Under the pieces are notes generated by a model. That model was not told the origin of the DNA. It saw nothing but the letters and a program-made list of their open reading frames with translations, and did no database searches. From contig NC_054742.1 of assembly GCF_018143015.1 (NCBI RefSeq), forward strand, positions 55,871,195 through 55,935,194: a stretch of 64,000 bases of DNA. The letters are read 5' to 3'. A program made the translations under genes and the position numbers. The DNA comes from Lytechinus variegatus (taxonomy: Eukaryota > Echinodermata > Echinoidea > Temnopleuroida > Toxopneustidae). Positions 48,001 through 59,319 of this stretch are shown piece after piece (within the stretch, counting starts at the first letter, position 1; every line of letters begins with the position of its first letter).

Positions 48001-51000
48001 TTTCTCTTTAACAGCTGCTTCAGATACTTTTGAGAGATTGTAAACTTTGGGAGCTTTCCAGTACTTTTATAGGCAATGCATCTGTTAGACTTTGTGAAGG
48101 ACACATGCAGTTTGAGGCATTCGCCATTTTAGCTGTCATCTTGATTTAATTTGAATTTCACCTTCAAACCAAATAGCAGCCTTGATGGCTGAAGCTTTGA
48201 AAACCTGTATTGGACTAGATTAAGCAGAATTTAGGCTGAATCTATTGGTGAGTTGATCTGTGATTTCTTATAATTCTCTTATTTAGAAAACCCTATTAGG
48301 CTGACTTCAATTATATTTAAAAATTTGTATAAACTGGAATAAGTATGCACTTGTGTGGAAGGAATTGAATTATCTTTTGAATAAAATCATGTTATTTTAC
48401 AGGTTTATGTAATACCCAATCAATACTTCGATAGTAATATTCTTGGATCAATGGATGTGATTTTAATCACAAAGTTCCTCACTGAGATCATGGTGTGCAG
48501 ATATCCAATATCTCCATTATTTGAAACAGAGTATTTTAGCGATGCATTAAAAATGTGTATTATGGTCTGCATCAATTGCATGTTCAATAAGAGAGCGTAT
48601 TCCTAAAAGGACCAAAATCCGACGAATATCCCATGGGCTCCTGTACAAAACTTGCTATTCAATACGAGACCATATTCGGTATTCCCCCATATTCAACAGT
48701 CTGATGTGAATGCTCAAAATATAAAACATGTACAATATGCAATGAATGTAATGCAATAAGCAGCATACAGCACAATGATACCTAATGACTTCATAATGAA
48801 CTGCATTTAAGTTGCATTTCTATGATGATTTTAGTGAGGCCATATTAACTGATTCTGATTGCTGAGTTGCTGAATCAAATTTTCCCCTTTTATGGATTGC
48901 TAGATTTCATGAAATACCACTCGTTAGGGCCAATATTCCACTCATCTGCGATTCACAGAATATTTGCCCTTTAACTCTTGGAATATTTACGGTATCCAAT
49001 TCAGAGTCATCCAAGATAATATCAAGATCACACATGAGAATCACACACATGGTTACCATCCATCTACTTACCATTTTTGGTGCCTTCCCGATTGATCGGA
49101 GATATGTTTTGTCATTCAGACAATTCCCTAGGCAATTCCCAAAGCTCCTGAAAATGGTTAATGTAATAAAACATGAAGGAAATTCAATTATTCATGTCAA
49201 CAAGATTATTCCATCTCAAGTGTGCAATATAAACATTTTTTTTATTTAACTTTGGTCTAAGAGAGGGGTGTATATCTTCTAGAATTGGAAAATAATAATT
49301 CTATACAACAGTGTTTTTCTAGCACCAGGGAAAAAAATTATACTGGGGCTTGGGGTGATTTCACCCCAGAATCGCTCAAAAGAGCTATAGAAAATAAACA
49401 AAACTGACCCCCCCCCCCGAAAAATACTCATGCATTGCAATGTTAAAGCTTTTCCTATGTTGCAGATTAAGGCAGTAGGTTGTGTAATGTAGCCCCCCCC
49501 CTGAAAAATTATTTTTTTGCCTGTGTCGTGCATAACACTCGACACTCTGAGGAAAATAGACAAAGAAAGAAACATACAGCTGTAGGTTATTGTGAAGAGT
49601 ATCTCAAAGTACAGTAAAGCATGTGGTCAGGATTCCATATAATAAACATTTAATGTGGCGGATCCAGGGGGCAAATCCAGCCCATGCTCCCCCCCCCCTC
49701 CATTTTTAAAGTCATAGCCGATATTTTCAATGTAAATATGTTGATACACGAGTGTGCCCCACAAATTTTTTTAATAAGAATGTTGTTAAAACACATATGA
49801 GGACCTTTTTTGTGCTATTCAAATTTTACGTGGGCACAAAATTTTGTGAAATTTTTTTTGCTTGCTTGTCAAATTTTCCTGGAGAAAATGTGCCGCCCCC
49901 TGGATCTGCCCCTTGAAATTATAGACATGAAAGCATAAGCAAAGTGACATTTTCCAGCTACCACATTTAACCGTTGTCTAAGTAAAACTTGATAAAAATA
50001 TTTTCATTAATGTTGTGTTGGAATGAGAGAGTGCTTACTTGAGAGATCTCTTGAGCCCATCGGTAACAGCTTCTTTACGAGCTTTCTCCAATGCCAAAGC
50101 CTTTGATTTCATTCCTTCGCTAACTCCATAGCCTATGTCTTCATGATAGACCCCATCCTGTCACAAAATCAAAATGAAACTAGATGGATTTTTTTATTTC
50201 AGCAATCAAAGTTTATGTCTCTGCTATTGGCAGATCTGAAGTATATTCCACACCAAAAACAACAAAATTTCTGAAATGTATTACTTAGAAAAAGATTTTT
50301 CACAAACAGATTTTTATCTAATCAAATTATGACTCCCACACCCAATTCATGATTCAAATTTTATAGTGTATCTATACGATCTATAAGTGATTGTGTCTTT
50401 ATCTCTTATGACCTTTTACCTTATGTACCAAGTACTAGCCAAAAACTGAGGAAGTAGTTTGCTCCACAAAACCTTCCCCTGATTTATTGCTATAGTAGTA
50501 CTGTGATACTTTGGGAATGCAGTACCCAACACATAGAAAAAAACATCTTGCATATATGTTCAATCTAAGACCAATGAATGTACGTGCCAAGTTACATCAT
50601 TAAAGTCTAAACTATAAAGAATATTTGCACTGTCTTAGCTTCATGTTAAACTCCATTTTCATGCAAAAAAAATGTAATATCAACAAAAGGCCATTCTTTA
50701 TAGCAAACTGACTCTTTAAAAAAAACTCCACAGACATGCAAGTGCTTGTAACCAATTAAAGGAATGTAAGAAAAGTATGAAAAATGAAGTTTCACCTTGA
50801 GCTCTACTCTAATAATAGCACTCACACCCACGTAGAATCTTCCTCCAACATGATCTACAAAATCTGTGCACAAAAGGAACAAAGTAAAACAAATAGTTCA
50901 GGAAAATACAGATTTCTAAATTCTAATGGTACATACAAATTTCCCACACATCCACATTTATAAGTGGTTTTCAAAAATATTTTTTCTACTTTCTACAGTA

Positions 51001-53852
51001 CAATTACCACTAAGCTATCAAAGGAATTGTGAAAGGTGACTTTTCAAAGACAAAAGTACCAGAATAAGAAATGTAATGTTACATTTTCAAGAATTTCTTA
51101 TGCTGCTCTGGAGGGATTCACACTTAAGAATGCAAACCCTATCTGGGCCAGGTAACATAAGGCTAAGCAATCGATCTTGAGGCTGATTTCTACAATTGAT
51201 TTCATTGATTGATGATTGTGTATCAACAGTTGTAAAAATCAGCCTCACAATCAGTCGCTAAGATTTATGTCACGGGGCCCTGCATTTCTTCAATTGATGC
51301 TCTGTCAGTCCTAGCTAAATACAGTTTACTGAAAAACTAATTTTTATACAGTCATTCTATTCAGGAGGCTCAAACTTCTTCAGGGACATCAATAGCTGCA
51401 GGTTTCCCTCTAATTGTCCTTGGAGATTCCTTGTTGTGCCCTTTTGTATTTTTCCCATTTGTGCTGTAATATAAAGAATGTGTTCTTGTGGAAAAGTGGT
51501 CTTGCCTTAAAAAATATAGAAACTAAGGCCTGCTAAAGGGAATTTTCTCTTACCAATTGTCTGATTTGTAATAGAATGGGACCATCCATTAAAGCCAAAC
51601 GTCTCATTAGCCAAGTTGATTAAACGCCATCCTTCAATATAGGCCAACTGCACAAAAATTATAACACTTGGAATTCAAACTTTGAGTTTTAAAGGCATTT
51701 AATAATATATCAATAATAAAAAATAAATTTATATGATCAAAAAGGATTCCATGTAGCTGTTCTTAGATATCCTTGATGCTTTTACAAAATTGATAAAGAT
51801 GATCTTCTTCACCTCTTCCTCCAACTTTGTCTCCTTCATATCATTCCTTTACTCATCCTCCTACTTCTTTCTCTTCATCTTCTTCTTCTTCCACTTCCTC
51901 CACTCTTCATGCTTCTTCTTCATTTCCTTTCAAACAAACAAGGTGCAAAAAAAGGGCTATGACAATAAATTTGTTTTGATTAGATTTACTATTATTTGGG
52001 CAACTGTCAAATAGCAATGATTATAAATACTTTTGTTACTCTTCAGTGGATGTGAATAATATGTCAAAAGGGATATACAAATAATCATCCAATCACAAAT
52101 TCTTATGAGAGTGAATATGAAAACCACCTTGATGATTGATCTCAAATGACCTTTTACTGCTCATGCACAAAATGCAATTGCGAACTGGGTCACGTAACTC
52201 AAAGGTTAGCGATTAATCTTACGCTTGATTTTCATGACTGATTGTACATTGTAGTCAATGCAACCAATCTTAAAAAAAGTTCTATGATTGCTAAGCTTTG
52301 TGTTACTGGCCCCTGGTCAATTACCTTTTGTCCACCAGCACCAGCTCTCTGACTGACAAACTCTGGTCCAAGACGCTGCCTTAAAGCTGCTTGAATTGCC
52401 CAATGTTCCTCCTTCGAATATTCTGTCTGTAATCAAATAAACAATTTTTATATATATGATTTTAAATCACGAATGACATTTTAGATGATTGCATTTTTAT
52501 AATGCTAAAATAAGACACAAGACTTAGCCTCTATGTATAGAATAGATAGTATAATTAGCACTAAGCAAGTTAAAGCTTATTTTAGACCTATATCATCCAA
52601 TCCATAATTTATTGTTCGAAATAGACATGAAATGAAATAATCCGAAAATTTGCTTTGCCCAATTGATCGTGGGCCCGGCAGCCACCGTGCAGCGCCAGAT
52701 CGACGAGGCTCTATCCCTTTAATTGTTGAACGCCAAACAGGGTAGCAGCAACTCCCATCTTTTAACGTCTTTTGGTCTGACGCGGCCGGGGTTTGATCCC
52801 CCGACCTCCCGGTTATGAGACGGACGCTCTACCAACTGAGCCAACACACCGGTACTGGCATACATACCGTACTTCAATTCTTACAGAGTCCTGTGAGTTC
52901 AGTCAAGACAGATTCTAACTCTGTCTTGACTGAAGAAAAAGTAGAAAGAGTAAGAAAAAAAATTGAAGTTGACTGAGGTTAAGTATACTGTACTATTCAG
53001 CTTTATATTACAATTTAAAGACAAAATTAGACATTTAATTAGGCCTAATAATTTAAATTAAATAATGCAAGCACTTTATTGAAAATGGAAATTAGATTTG
53101 ATTTGCACTGAATACACTGCATTTTTGTTGTTTTGTTTATAAGGAAAAGAATTTCTCCTTAATATCGAAAACATCCTGCAGAATTAGAACATTCTAATTT
53201 GTCAGAAAGGCAGGCAACAAGGTTTCAATTTTCTTTAATTTTTTATTCTTTTTTCCTCTGCCTCCTCTTAATCTTTATCCATTTGATCTCATGCTCATTC
53301 AAGATTCAAGATGTATTTATTCAATTATTGCAGCTCGAGGGCTGAATTTTGCCATCAAATTCACAGTAAAGTAAAACGAACATTGCACATAATCACTCAT
53401 CCTACGAACGAGGTTATTTAAATCTACAATAAAATACATGTTCAATTTTACAATAATTCAAGTTTAGAAAATCAATAAACGATTCTAATTAATAAACGAT
53501 GATGAAATTTCAAATGCACAATTCTAATAATAGAAGTATTTCTAACATTTTAGTAACAACGTTCCTGAGCTGTGAGGTCAGTAGTCAGTACTGGCATAGT
53601 AGTCTATAAATACTAAAATAGTGCAGAGGGTCTGTAAATTGGAGACAAGTCTAGTATTACAATACACAAAAGACAATAGATGGGACATGTTCAATAACGA
53701 CAACAACCAAACAAATGTAACGTTTTATTTCTCACCTTTCCAAAGCCGAATAATTTTGAAACTGATCCACTTCTATCTGTGCCCCTAATGCAGTTCGCAC
53801 TTTGAGATTTGTCTGAAGAAATGGCCAAGTGATCTTGTTTATCACGCTCCAT
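42097..53852 (-). CDS. RAD52: RAD52, DNA single-strand annealing protein, 12 exons, 594 aa
   Basis: Ring-forming protein that anneals single-stranded DNA during recombination repair in the nucleus. Exons, 5' to 3': 53736-53852, 52325-52426, 51554-51647, 50796-50863, 50039-50157, 49072-49147, 45910-46373, 45282-45417, 44423-44486, 43696-43872, 42865-43185, 42097-42143; 1785 nt with the stop. Residues about 42-185 are the conserved annealing core: [79 protein letters not shown]. Arg66 and Tyr76 match the human DNA-contact residues Arg55 and Tyr65. [20 protein letters not shown] (exon 8) matches the human RPA-interaction region (RKLRQKQLQQQFRERM), and the end MKRRKMDTM resembles the human C-terminal nuclear signal. 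It is about 175 residues longer than human (418), from Pro/Gly/Ser/Thr-rich sequence in exons 7, 10 and 11. The exon 8 donor (GTACGT) is the weakest border. It looks intact. Confidence 0.95.
46660..46890 (-). mobile_element. tRNA-derived SINE, minus strand (RAD52 intron 6)
   Basis: Read on the minus strand, GTGGTTCCGACTCTTGCC then GTGAGTTCAAATCCCATCAC gives tRNA-like A/B-box spacing, followed by a body containing GCCAAGGCATGATCAATC. The 5' end abuts the 862-bp element at 46896. Confidence 0.6.
46896..47757. mobile_element. TA-flanked inverted-repeat element, 862 bp (RAD52 intron 6)
   Basis: The left end TAGGGGAAGGCGGGGTAAGT and the right end (inverse) TAGGGGAAGGCGGGGTAAGT are identical over at least 20 bases, with a terminal TA that could be the target duplication of a Tc1/mariner-type transposase. 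The interior repeats GGCTCAACTTGCCCCAT in both orientations. No transposase frame is present, so it is non-autonomous. Confidence 0.8.
51148..51288. mobile_element. Small inverted-repeat element, copy 1 (RAD52 intron 3)
   Basis: The left side GGTAACATAAGGCTAAGCAATC and the right side (inverse) CCGTGACATAAATCTTAGCG with GATTGTGAGGCTGATTT arms form a hairpin-like unit. It is related to 52183-52318. Confidence 0.55.
52183..52318. mobile_element. Small inverted-repeat element, copy 2 (RAD52 intron 2)
   Basis: GGGTCACGTAACTCAAAGGT, then GCGATTAATCTTACGCTTGA, with inverse GATTGCTAAGCTTTGTGTTA and GGCCCCTGG at the right. It lies within a few bases of the RAD52 exon 2 donor side (52325). Confidence 0.5.
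52655..52857 (-). mobile_element. tRNA-derived SINE, minus strand (RAD52 intron 1)
   Basis: On the minus strand GGCTCAGTTGGTAGAGCG, an anticodon-like CAT loop, and CGGGGGATCAAACCCCG form convincing D- and T-arms. The acceptor ends (GGTGTGT and GCCGCGT) do not pair, so it is not a tRNA gene. The tail continues through CACGGTGGCTGCCGGGCCCA. Confidence 0.75.
53295..53420 (-). repeat. Probable retroelement 3' tail (RAD52 intron 1)
   Basis: On the minus strand it reads TTTGATGGCAAAATTCAGCC, CTCGAGCTGCAATAATTGAA, TAAATACATCTTGAATCTTG, a layout typical of a LINE 3' UTR with a short repeating tail. There is no coding sequence to confirm it. Confidence 0.35.
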
Positions 53853-56040
53853 CTCTGTTTTCCGAAATTACAAAATTTGATTTTGAATAGGCCGCGAAAT
53901 AGACTAGTCTACTGTAGACTTCAGAAACAGACCCTTTTTGTGTTGCGTATGTCCGCAGTAGGAGACCCGTAGAAACCTAGAATCGTTCTTTTGTTTGTTT
54001 GTTTGCATTTATTTCTGCGTTCAAAAACACAATACAAAATTATTTATAATAATAATTCATAATATAAACAATGTGGTCATATTACATAATAAATACAAAT
54101 AAGGATGTGAGTATAAATATTATAAATGTAAACATATGCATATACTGTAATAAATGAACGCAGGAGACCGCCATCGTGAGCGGTTAGGCGTGAATTGATG
54201 GCGACCTCTTTTGCACGTTTTTGCTTTCTATATTAAAAGGAATGGTCCAGGTTGGAAATATTTATATCTTAATAAATCAAGTAAAATTCACAGAAAATAA
54301 TGTTGAAAATTTGATCAAAATCGGATAACAAATAACAAAGTTATATTTGAATTTTTAAAGATTTGCATTAATATTCCGGTGAAACAGTTCTATATATCTT
54401 TATGAATATTCATTAGGTGGGCTGTGGATGTCATATCCCCCCGTGATATCCCCACTTCTTTTGTATTTTATTATATGAAATTAGGTTTATTCAAATTTGT
54501 TTTACCAAGAATTAAAACAACTGGATTGACAACTGATTAAGCGCATGAGAATTTGTATGTACCAATTATTAAAGGCCGGAACCAAAGGTTGGGACAAGCT
54601 TGGAAAAGGAGTGTTTATCTTATTCATGTAGGCACAACTTCTTGGAATGAGCTACCAGTCAAAATCATCAAGAAACCATTAAGATTGAGTTTTCGCAAAG
54701 CTGTTGTTGAACATCTGTTCGAAAAATGAATTTTGTTATCTAAACGGTATCTAAATATCTTTCATATGTAAATACTGTTAACTTTTGTTAAATTGTTATG
54801 TAGTCATTGTTTATAAGTATTACAGAGTTATTTTGTAGACTCACGATTGTTAATTCTTTACTAACAAGTTAAGAAACGTGTTTCTAACTTTCTAGACTAG
54901 AAGGGGCCAGAATTGAGTAGCATTCAAGCTATTTTCTGGTTCCTATTATCCTTGCTTTTCTAGTAGGTTTTCATAACTGATTGTCTGTAAACTGATCATT
55001 GCAATAATAAATTATTGCGGCAACTTATTTCATCATAGTCTTGGGAGCATTCAATGAAAGGACTTGTCGGATAAAACATATCAGACAACCCTCTCATAAA
55101 ATGCTCCAAAGATTATGAAGAAGAAAAAAAGAAACGGGAAAACATAAAAGAACGAAATAATGAAAAAGAAAGTAACAAAGATGCAAATATTAAAAGAAAA
55201 AGATGAAGGAGACAGAAAGTAACGCAAAATAACTATCTTCAAAGAAAAAAAAACTTTAAAAAGGAGCCAATTTAGGAGTGGCAATAGTCATTTCTTGACC
55301 GATTACCAGCCAAACAATCGGATCTCGCTAGTGACCAAGGCTGCCAATCATTTCCTTAAATCTAATGAGGTTATATCGAATTTAAAAGTTAAGCAAGTAA
55401 TTGTGAAAATAAACATGCACATCCTCATGATCCATTGGGTGCATGGGGTGATGTTGTTGATGTCACAATCCTTACTTTCCTTTTCGTATAATGAAATATA
55501 AGCTACAGCAAAGAATACCTGATGCACTCAATAAGTTGTCAATTCCATTTTTTTTTTTTGGTTCTTCAAGAAAAAAGTATGAATAAACCTAATATTTAAT
55601 ATAATAAAATACAAAATACAATGATGACATTATCGGTTTGCTCACTAAATATTCGTGAAGACATGATGCCTAGAACTGTTTTACCGGAATAATACAAATA
55701 TTTTAAATGCATTTTATTCTTCATATCAGTTGTCCGACTTGGGTCTAATTTTCAGTGTTTCGTTTGTCTGATTTTTTTATCTCCTCAAAATAATCACATA
55801 ATTTTTAGGTTTCTTTTTCTCTCCTGTTTTTTTTTACTCATATGTTCCACCTCCTTGGTATACTATTGGGAAATAGCTAGGAAAGCGTTCAATTCCCAGT
55901 TAAAGTGTAATTATTTTCAGCAACTTGTACAAGTATCAAAATATACTTTGTTTATTGCAAGAATATGAGCAAATTTCTCTCAAACAGACCGAAACAAAAT
56001 TTCGTAAAAATTATTGATGAATATGTCCTGTCAACACCCC
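53853..56040. other. RAD52 5' flank and intergenic DNA
   Basis: It should include the RAD52 promoter, within the first few hundred bases above 53852, but no clear motif is seen. 53999-54180 looks like another retroelement tail (GTTTGTTTGTTTGCATTTAT). 54240-54500 and 55560-55690 resemble halves of a TTAA-type element (CCTAATATTTAATATAATAA, GTTTTACCGGAATAATA). A MITE A scrap lies at about 55038-55110. Confidence 0.35.
54560..55015 (+). mobile_element. LINE 3' end fragment
   Basis: The open frame reads GQAWKRSVYLIHVGTTSWNE, LPVKIIKKPLRLSFRKAVVE, HLFEK and a stop. SWNELP and a basic FRKAVVEHL segment are typical of the C-terminus of non-LTR retrotransposon ORF2. A 3' UTR follows, to CAATAATAAATTATTGCGG. 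It is a 5'-truncated copy. Confidence 0.65.
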
Positions 56041-56170
56041 ACACCCGGATGTTGTTGTAATTACGTCATCGGCTTAACGCGGAGTAGTACGACGACGAAC
56101 ACACAGTTTTGTACGTTGTACATGCGAATGCCTAACGCTGAGTAACAGTATAGAAAGAGAGAGAGCCGAA
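56041..56170 (+). promoter_or_regulatory. Candidate CpG-rich promoter with CRE-like site
   Basis: A dense CpG patch in AT-rich DNA: TTACGTCATCGGCTTAACGC then GGAGTAGTACGACGACGAAC. TTACGTCA (56061-56068) is a CREB/ATF-type site. It lies 2 kb upstream of the plus-strand exons at 58192, and could start that gene or a divergent transcript. No TATA box is evident. Confidence 0.3.
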
Positions 56171-57004
56171 TCCTATAGCTTTTAATTACTCCTAAATATC
56201 TCAGGAAGAGTACTGAAACTGCTTGATAAGATGGTATGATTGATAATTGATGGTGAGTATTATTTTATTATATGTGTATGTTTTTATGATGTCATTTAAA
56301 TAATTTTGGTACCATTTACAGCTGTGACTTGCTAAAAACCCATATGTAGACTGTAGTACATCGTAATTATAAAATACGTCATGTATTGTAAGTTGTATGA
56401 ACGAATGGGTATAGTAAATCCAGGTGAGCATATGGACGATATATGGACTCATATACGCACTACTGACAAGAACTAACTCATTTTCAGAACATTTTCCATA
56501 ATAATCAGTAGAGGCGCTGGTCAAAAAATTGGGATTGTCCCAGGCCCAGTTTACAGGGACTGTCTCAGTTTATAAGGATTTCTTCACACAAGAAATTTAG
56601 GAATGTTCATTCACCTGTCAAGTGCTGACACCAATCAAGTGTGACTGCTAGTCAATGTAAACATATCAGGTTTCATAACAAGATTATTGGAAGACGGTAA
56701 GTCATGAAAAATAGATGGTGAACTGAGGGGAATTGAGGTCACTGAAATGACTGAATCTATTTTTAGCACTCTCAATTTCCGTAATTGCTGTCTTTGTCCC
56801 ATTGGGGGAAGTGAAAAAAAAAACGTCCCCATAAACAAGGACAGTCTCAATTTATCAAGACATGATTTGTCTTGGTTTATGAGGATATACTTGTTTTCTG
56901 GGACATTCCCAATTTTTGGACCAGCGCCTCTACTGATAATCAATAATGATATGGGCATTAAAGACAATACAATAATAGAATAGGGCAATAGGCATGGCCA
57001 CAGC

Positions 57005-57510
57005 CGGGGGGGGGGGGGGGGTGGCACTCAGTATATAATGCATAGTGGGTATGTGCCGCGGAGGGGACCCCCATTTTTACACTCAAATTTCCTTTCCAAG
57101 GCATAGCATTTTTGCCTTGTTGAGAAAAAGAAAGAAAGCCGCTCCAAGGCATAGTATTTAAATCGAGAAAAAAGAAGAGAGAAATCCGCTCCAAAGCTTC
57201 GCATATTTTTTGTTACGCCGCTCCGATCACATTGAATGAGCTGCAATTTGGTGAAAAGCGGCCACAGTGCTCCCCTGGCGGAGGCCGCGGTAGCTGCATC
57301 ATGCACGCATGACCATTCCATAGGGATTCATACGCACTCACACGCTGTGATCCCTTCAAGGACCCCGTTTTCACAAACATTTGTTGTTCCGAAGCCCATT
57401 CCGAGGACCCTCCTTTTTACAATAAGCCCGCTCCAAGGCCCAGGTTTTTGTCTCGCCCGCGGCACACCCCCACCACTTTTTTTGGTCGAGTGCCCCCCCC
57501 CCCCCACGGG
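57005..57510. repeat. Inverted-end repeat with G/C runs, about 500 bp
   Basis: Left GGGGGGTGGCACTCAG and right (inverse) GGGGGGCACTCGACC mark the ends, with GTGCCGCGG / CCGCGGCAC just inside. The interior repeats CCGCTCCAAGGCA and GAGGACCC. Several overlapping open frames here are chance products of this composition. Confidence 0.6.
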
Positions 57511-57605
57511 GGGCCACGGGCCGGGGTGCTGTGTTTAGCACCCAAAGATTTTCCTTGGGCCAGGGTACGTGCTGTGTGTATTTCCAGGCAGCATCCTCTG
57601 GGAAT

Positions 57606-57765
57606 CTGGGAGCATTTCATCAATATTTTCATCCGACAAGTTGTCAGATGACATCTTTCCATGATTTTGATTGGCTGAAAGGCACTGTTCCTATGGTAAC
57701 TGTCAGATAAAATGGGACTTGTCGGATAAAACGTCCGACAAGTCCTTTCATGAAATGCCCCCCTG
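57606..57765 (-). mobile_element. MITE family A, inverted copy
   Basis: CTGGGAGCATTTCATCAATA at the left and TTTCATGAAATGCCCCCCTG at the right. It is the reverse complement of the 28627 and 38967 copies, with about 85-90 percent similarity by eye. Confidence 0.8.
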
Positions 57766-58191
57766 ATAGCCTTAGGTATGACCATATACCATGGAAAAAC
57801 TTTGTTGCTTAAGATTTATAAACGCTTGTTACAACTTTTTAAACAATTACTGTAAGGTTCATATAGAAAACAGTGTTGTATAATTTCTTTTTTACTGTGT
57901 ATAAATGTAGTCTAGAACTACATTTAGAACAAAAAAAAATTCAATCAATATGTGCTCTGCTGAGACTTTGCTGGCTTCGCAGCATCCCTTAGAATTGAAA
58001 AAAATCTGAAAATGTTTAAAAACCTCTGAATTCTGAAAGAGCAGATTTTTCAGTCTAGTCTATTTTCTGATACACAGCTGCAAGATTATGTGATTTTGAT
58101 ACAATGACCCCCTCTTGTTTATCATAAATCTAATGACATTGTGTCTTATTCCATCTTTTCTATCTTAAACATTCTCTCTTCTCCTTTTAAG

Positions 58192-59319
58192 CCTGCGGCT
58201 ACGTGGGCTGGCAGATCCGCAAAGCCTTCCGCAAGTGTACCAGGTCAGGGCCGGCGGAGGGGGCTGAGGAGAAGGCTAGCAGTCCACCAGATAGCCAGGG
58301 CAAGTCAACATGTATCCTCAGGGGAAATCAGTCAAATGGTAAGGCAATTAACTTCTTCAGATCAATATCTGTTTATTCTGTAGAATATTATACATGTATC
58401 TATTCCACTGGTTCTTTCCAAAATGTTTTTAGATACAGGGGGGGGTCTTTGAAGTCAAGTCCACCCTAAAAAAAATGAATTAATGAAAATTTTAATCCAA
58501 ATTGGATGTTAAGGAAGAGAGTTATGACATTTGATGCTATGAATCTCATCAGAGATATCTGAATGGAAGCTAGCAACAGATATCAGTATTTGGGGGGAAC
58601 CTTCATAAACTAGCCCTATTCACAATTATTCTTGAAAAACACTTAAAACCCTCTATTTTAGTGATTCCCCACAAGCTGAGCACCCATTTATATCACGATA
58701 CACATGACCACATATGTGTATAGGGGGATTCTTAATATACCAGTTACAAATTCACATTAAATTGACATTTCATGACGTGGCTGTCTCTTGTGATCTATTT
58801 TAAAGAAAAGTATATCACATCATTGTTTTGTATTCCTCACACTCTAAATGTCAAGAATTCAAAATAAATCCAGATTGACTGTGAATAGTGATCATTCAAA
58901 TTTTGGATTAATTTTAATTTTTAATCTTAAGTAGTAACTTTTTAATCTCATAAGATTAAGATTCAAACCTTTTAGTTTATTGCTAGGTTTTACATCTAAA
59001 TTAAATATTCAAGGGGTCACTATTGGCAACCGATCTGGATTTATTACAAATCCTTGAAATTCAGAGTGTATATTATTACTATATTGTTTATATTTTGGAT
59101 TATATTTGTGTTATGCATCTTTAAACACATTAAACATGCATTGCCTTATTTTGAAGTTTTGAAAACTGAAATAAAAGCAAAGCAATCAAGAAAGTAATTT
59201 GTATTTTCTTTCTTTTCTATGTTTTAGGTTATTCCAATGGGAAGAGCCAGATGTATGAGCAAGATAGCAATGGAACAGCACCACCCCCAGCCTACACCTA
59301 CAGCTCAGGAGGAGGATGA
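58192..59319 (+). CDS. Last two coding exons of an unidentified gene with PPxY tail
   Basis: Exons 58192-58338 (after TTTTAAG, donor ATG|GTAAGG) and 59228-59319 (after GTTTTAG, to stop TGA). The preferred frame reads CGYVGWQIRKAFRKCTRSGP, then a Ser/Pro/Glu-rich stretch, then GYSNGKSQMYEQDSNG and TAPPPAYTYSSGGG. It is preferred because codon third positions of the first exon are mostly G or C, unlike the surrounding introns. A hydrophobic or Cys/basic juxtamembrane start and a PPAY WW-domain-binding motif would suit the cytoplasmic tail of a membrane protein, but I do not recognise the family and upstream exons were not found. A second frame is also open across both exons (ending DDSSNPFNAR...), so the frame call is not certain. 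Confidence 0.5.

Noticed and set aside
52763-52857. Functional tRNA gene with CAT anticodon (minus strand)
   Set aside because: D- and T-arms look right, but the 5' and 3' acceptor halves do not pair and SINE body sequence follows directly.
57028-57785. Overlapping Pro/Gly-rich open frames of about 100-120 codons
   Set aside because: They fall in the G/C-run repeat at 57005-57510 and MITE A at 57606; there are no splice signals or family resemblance.
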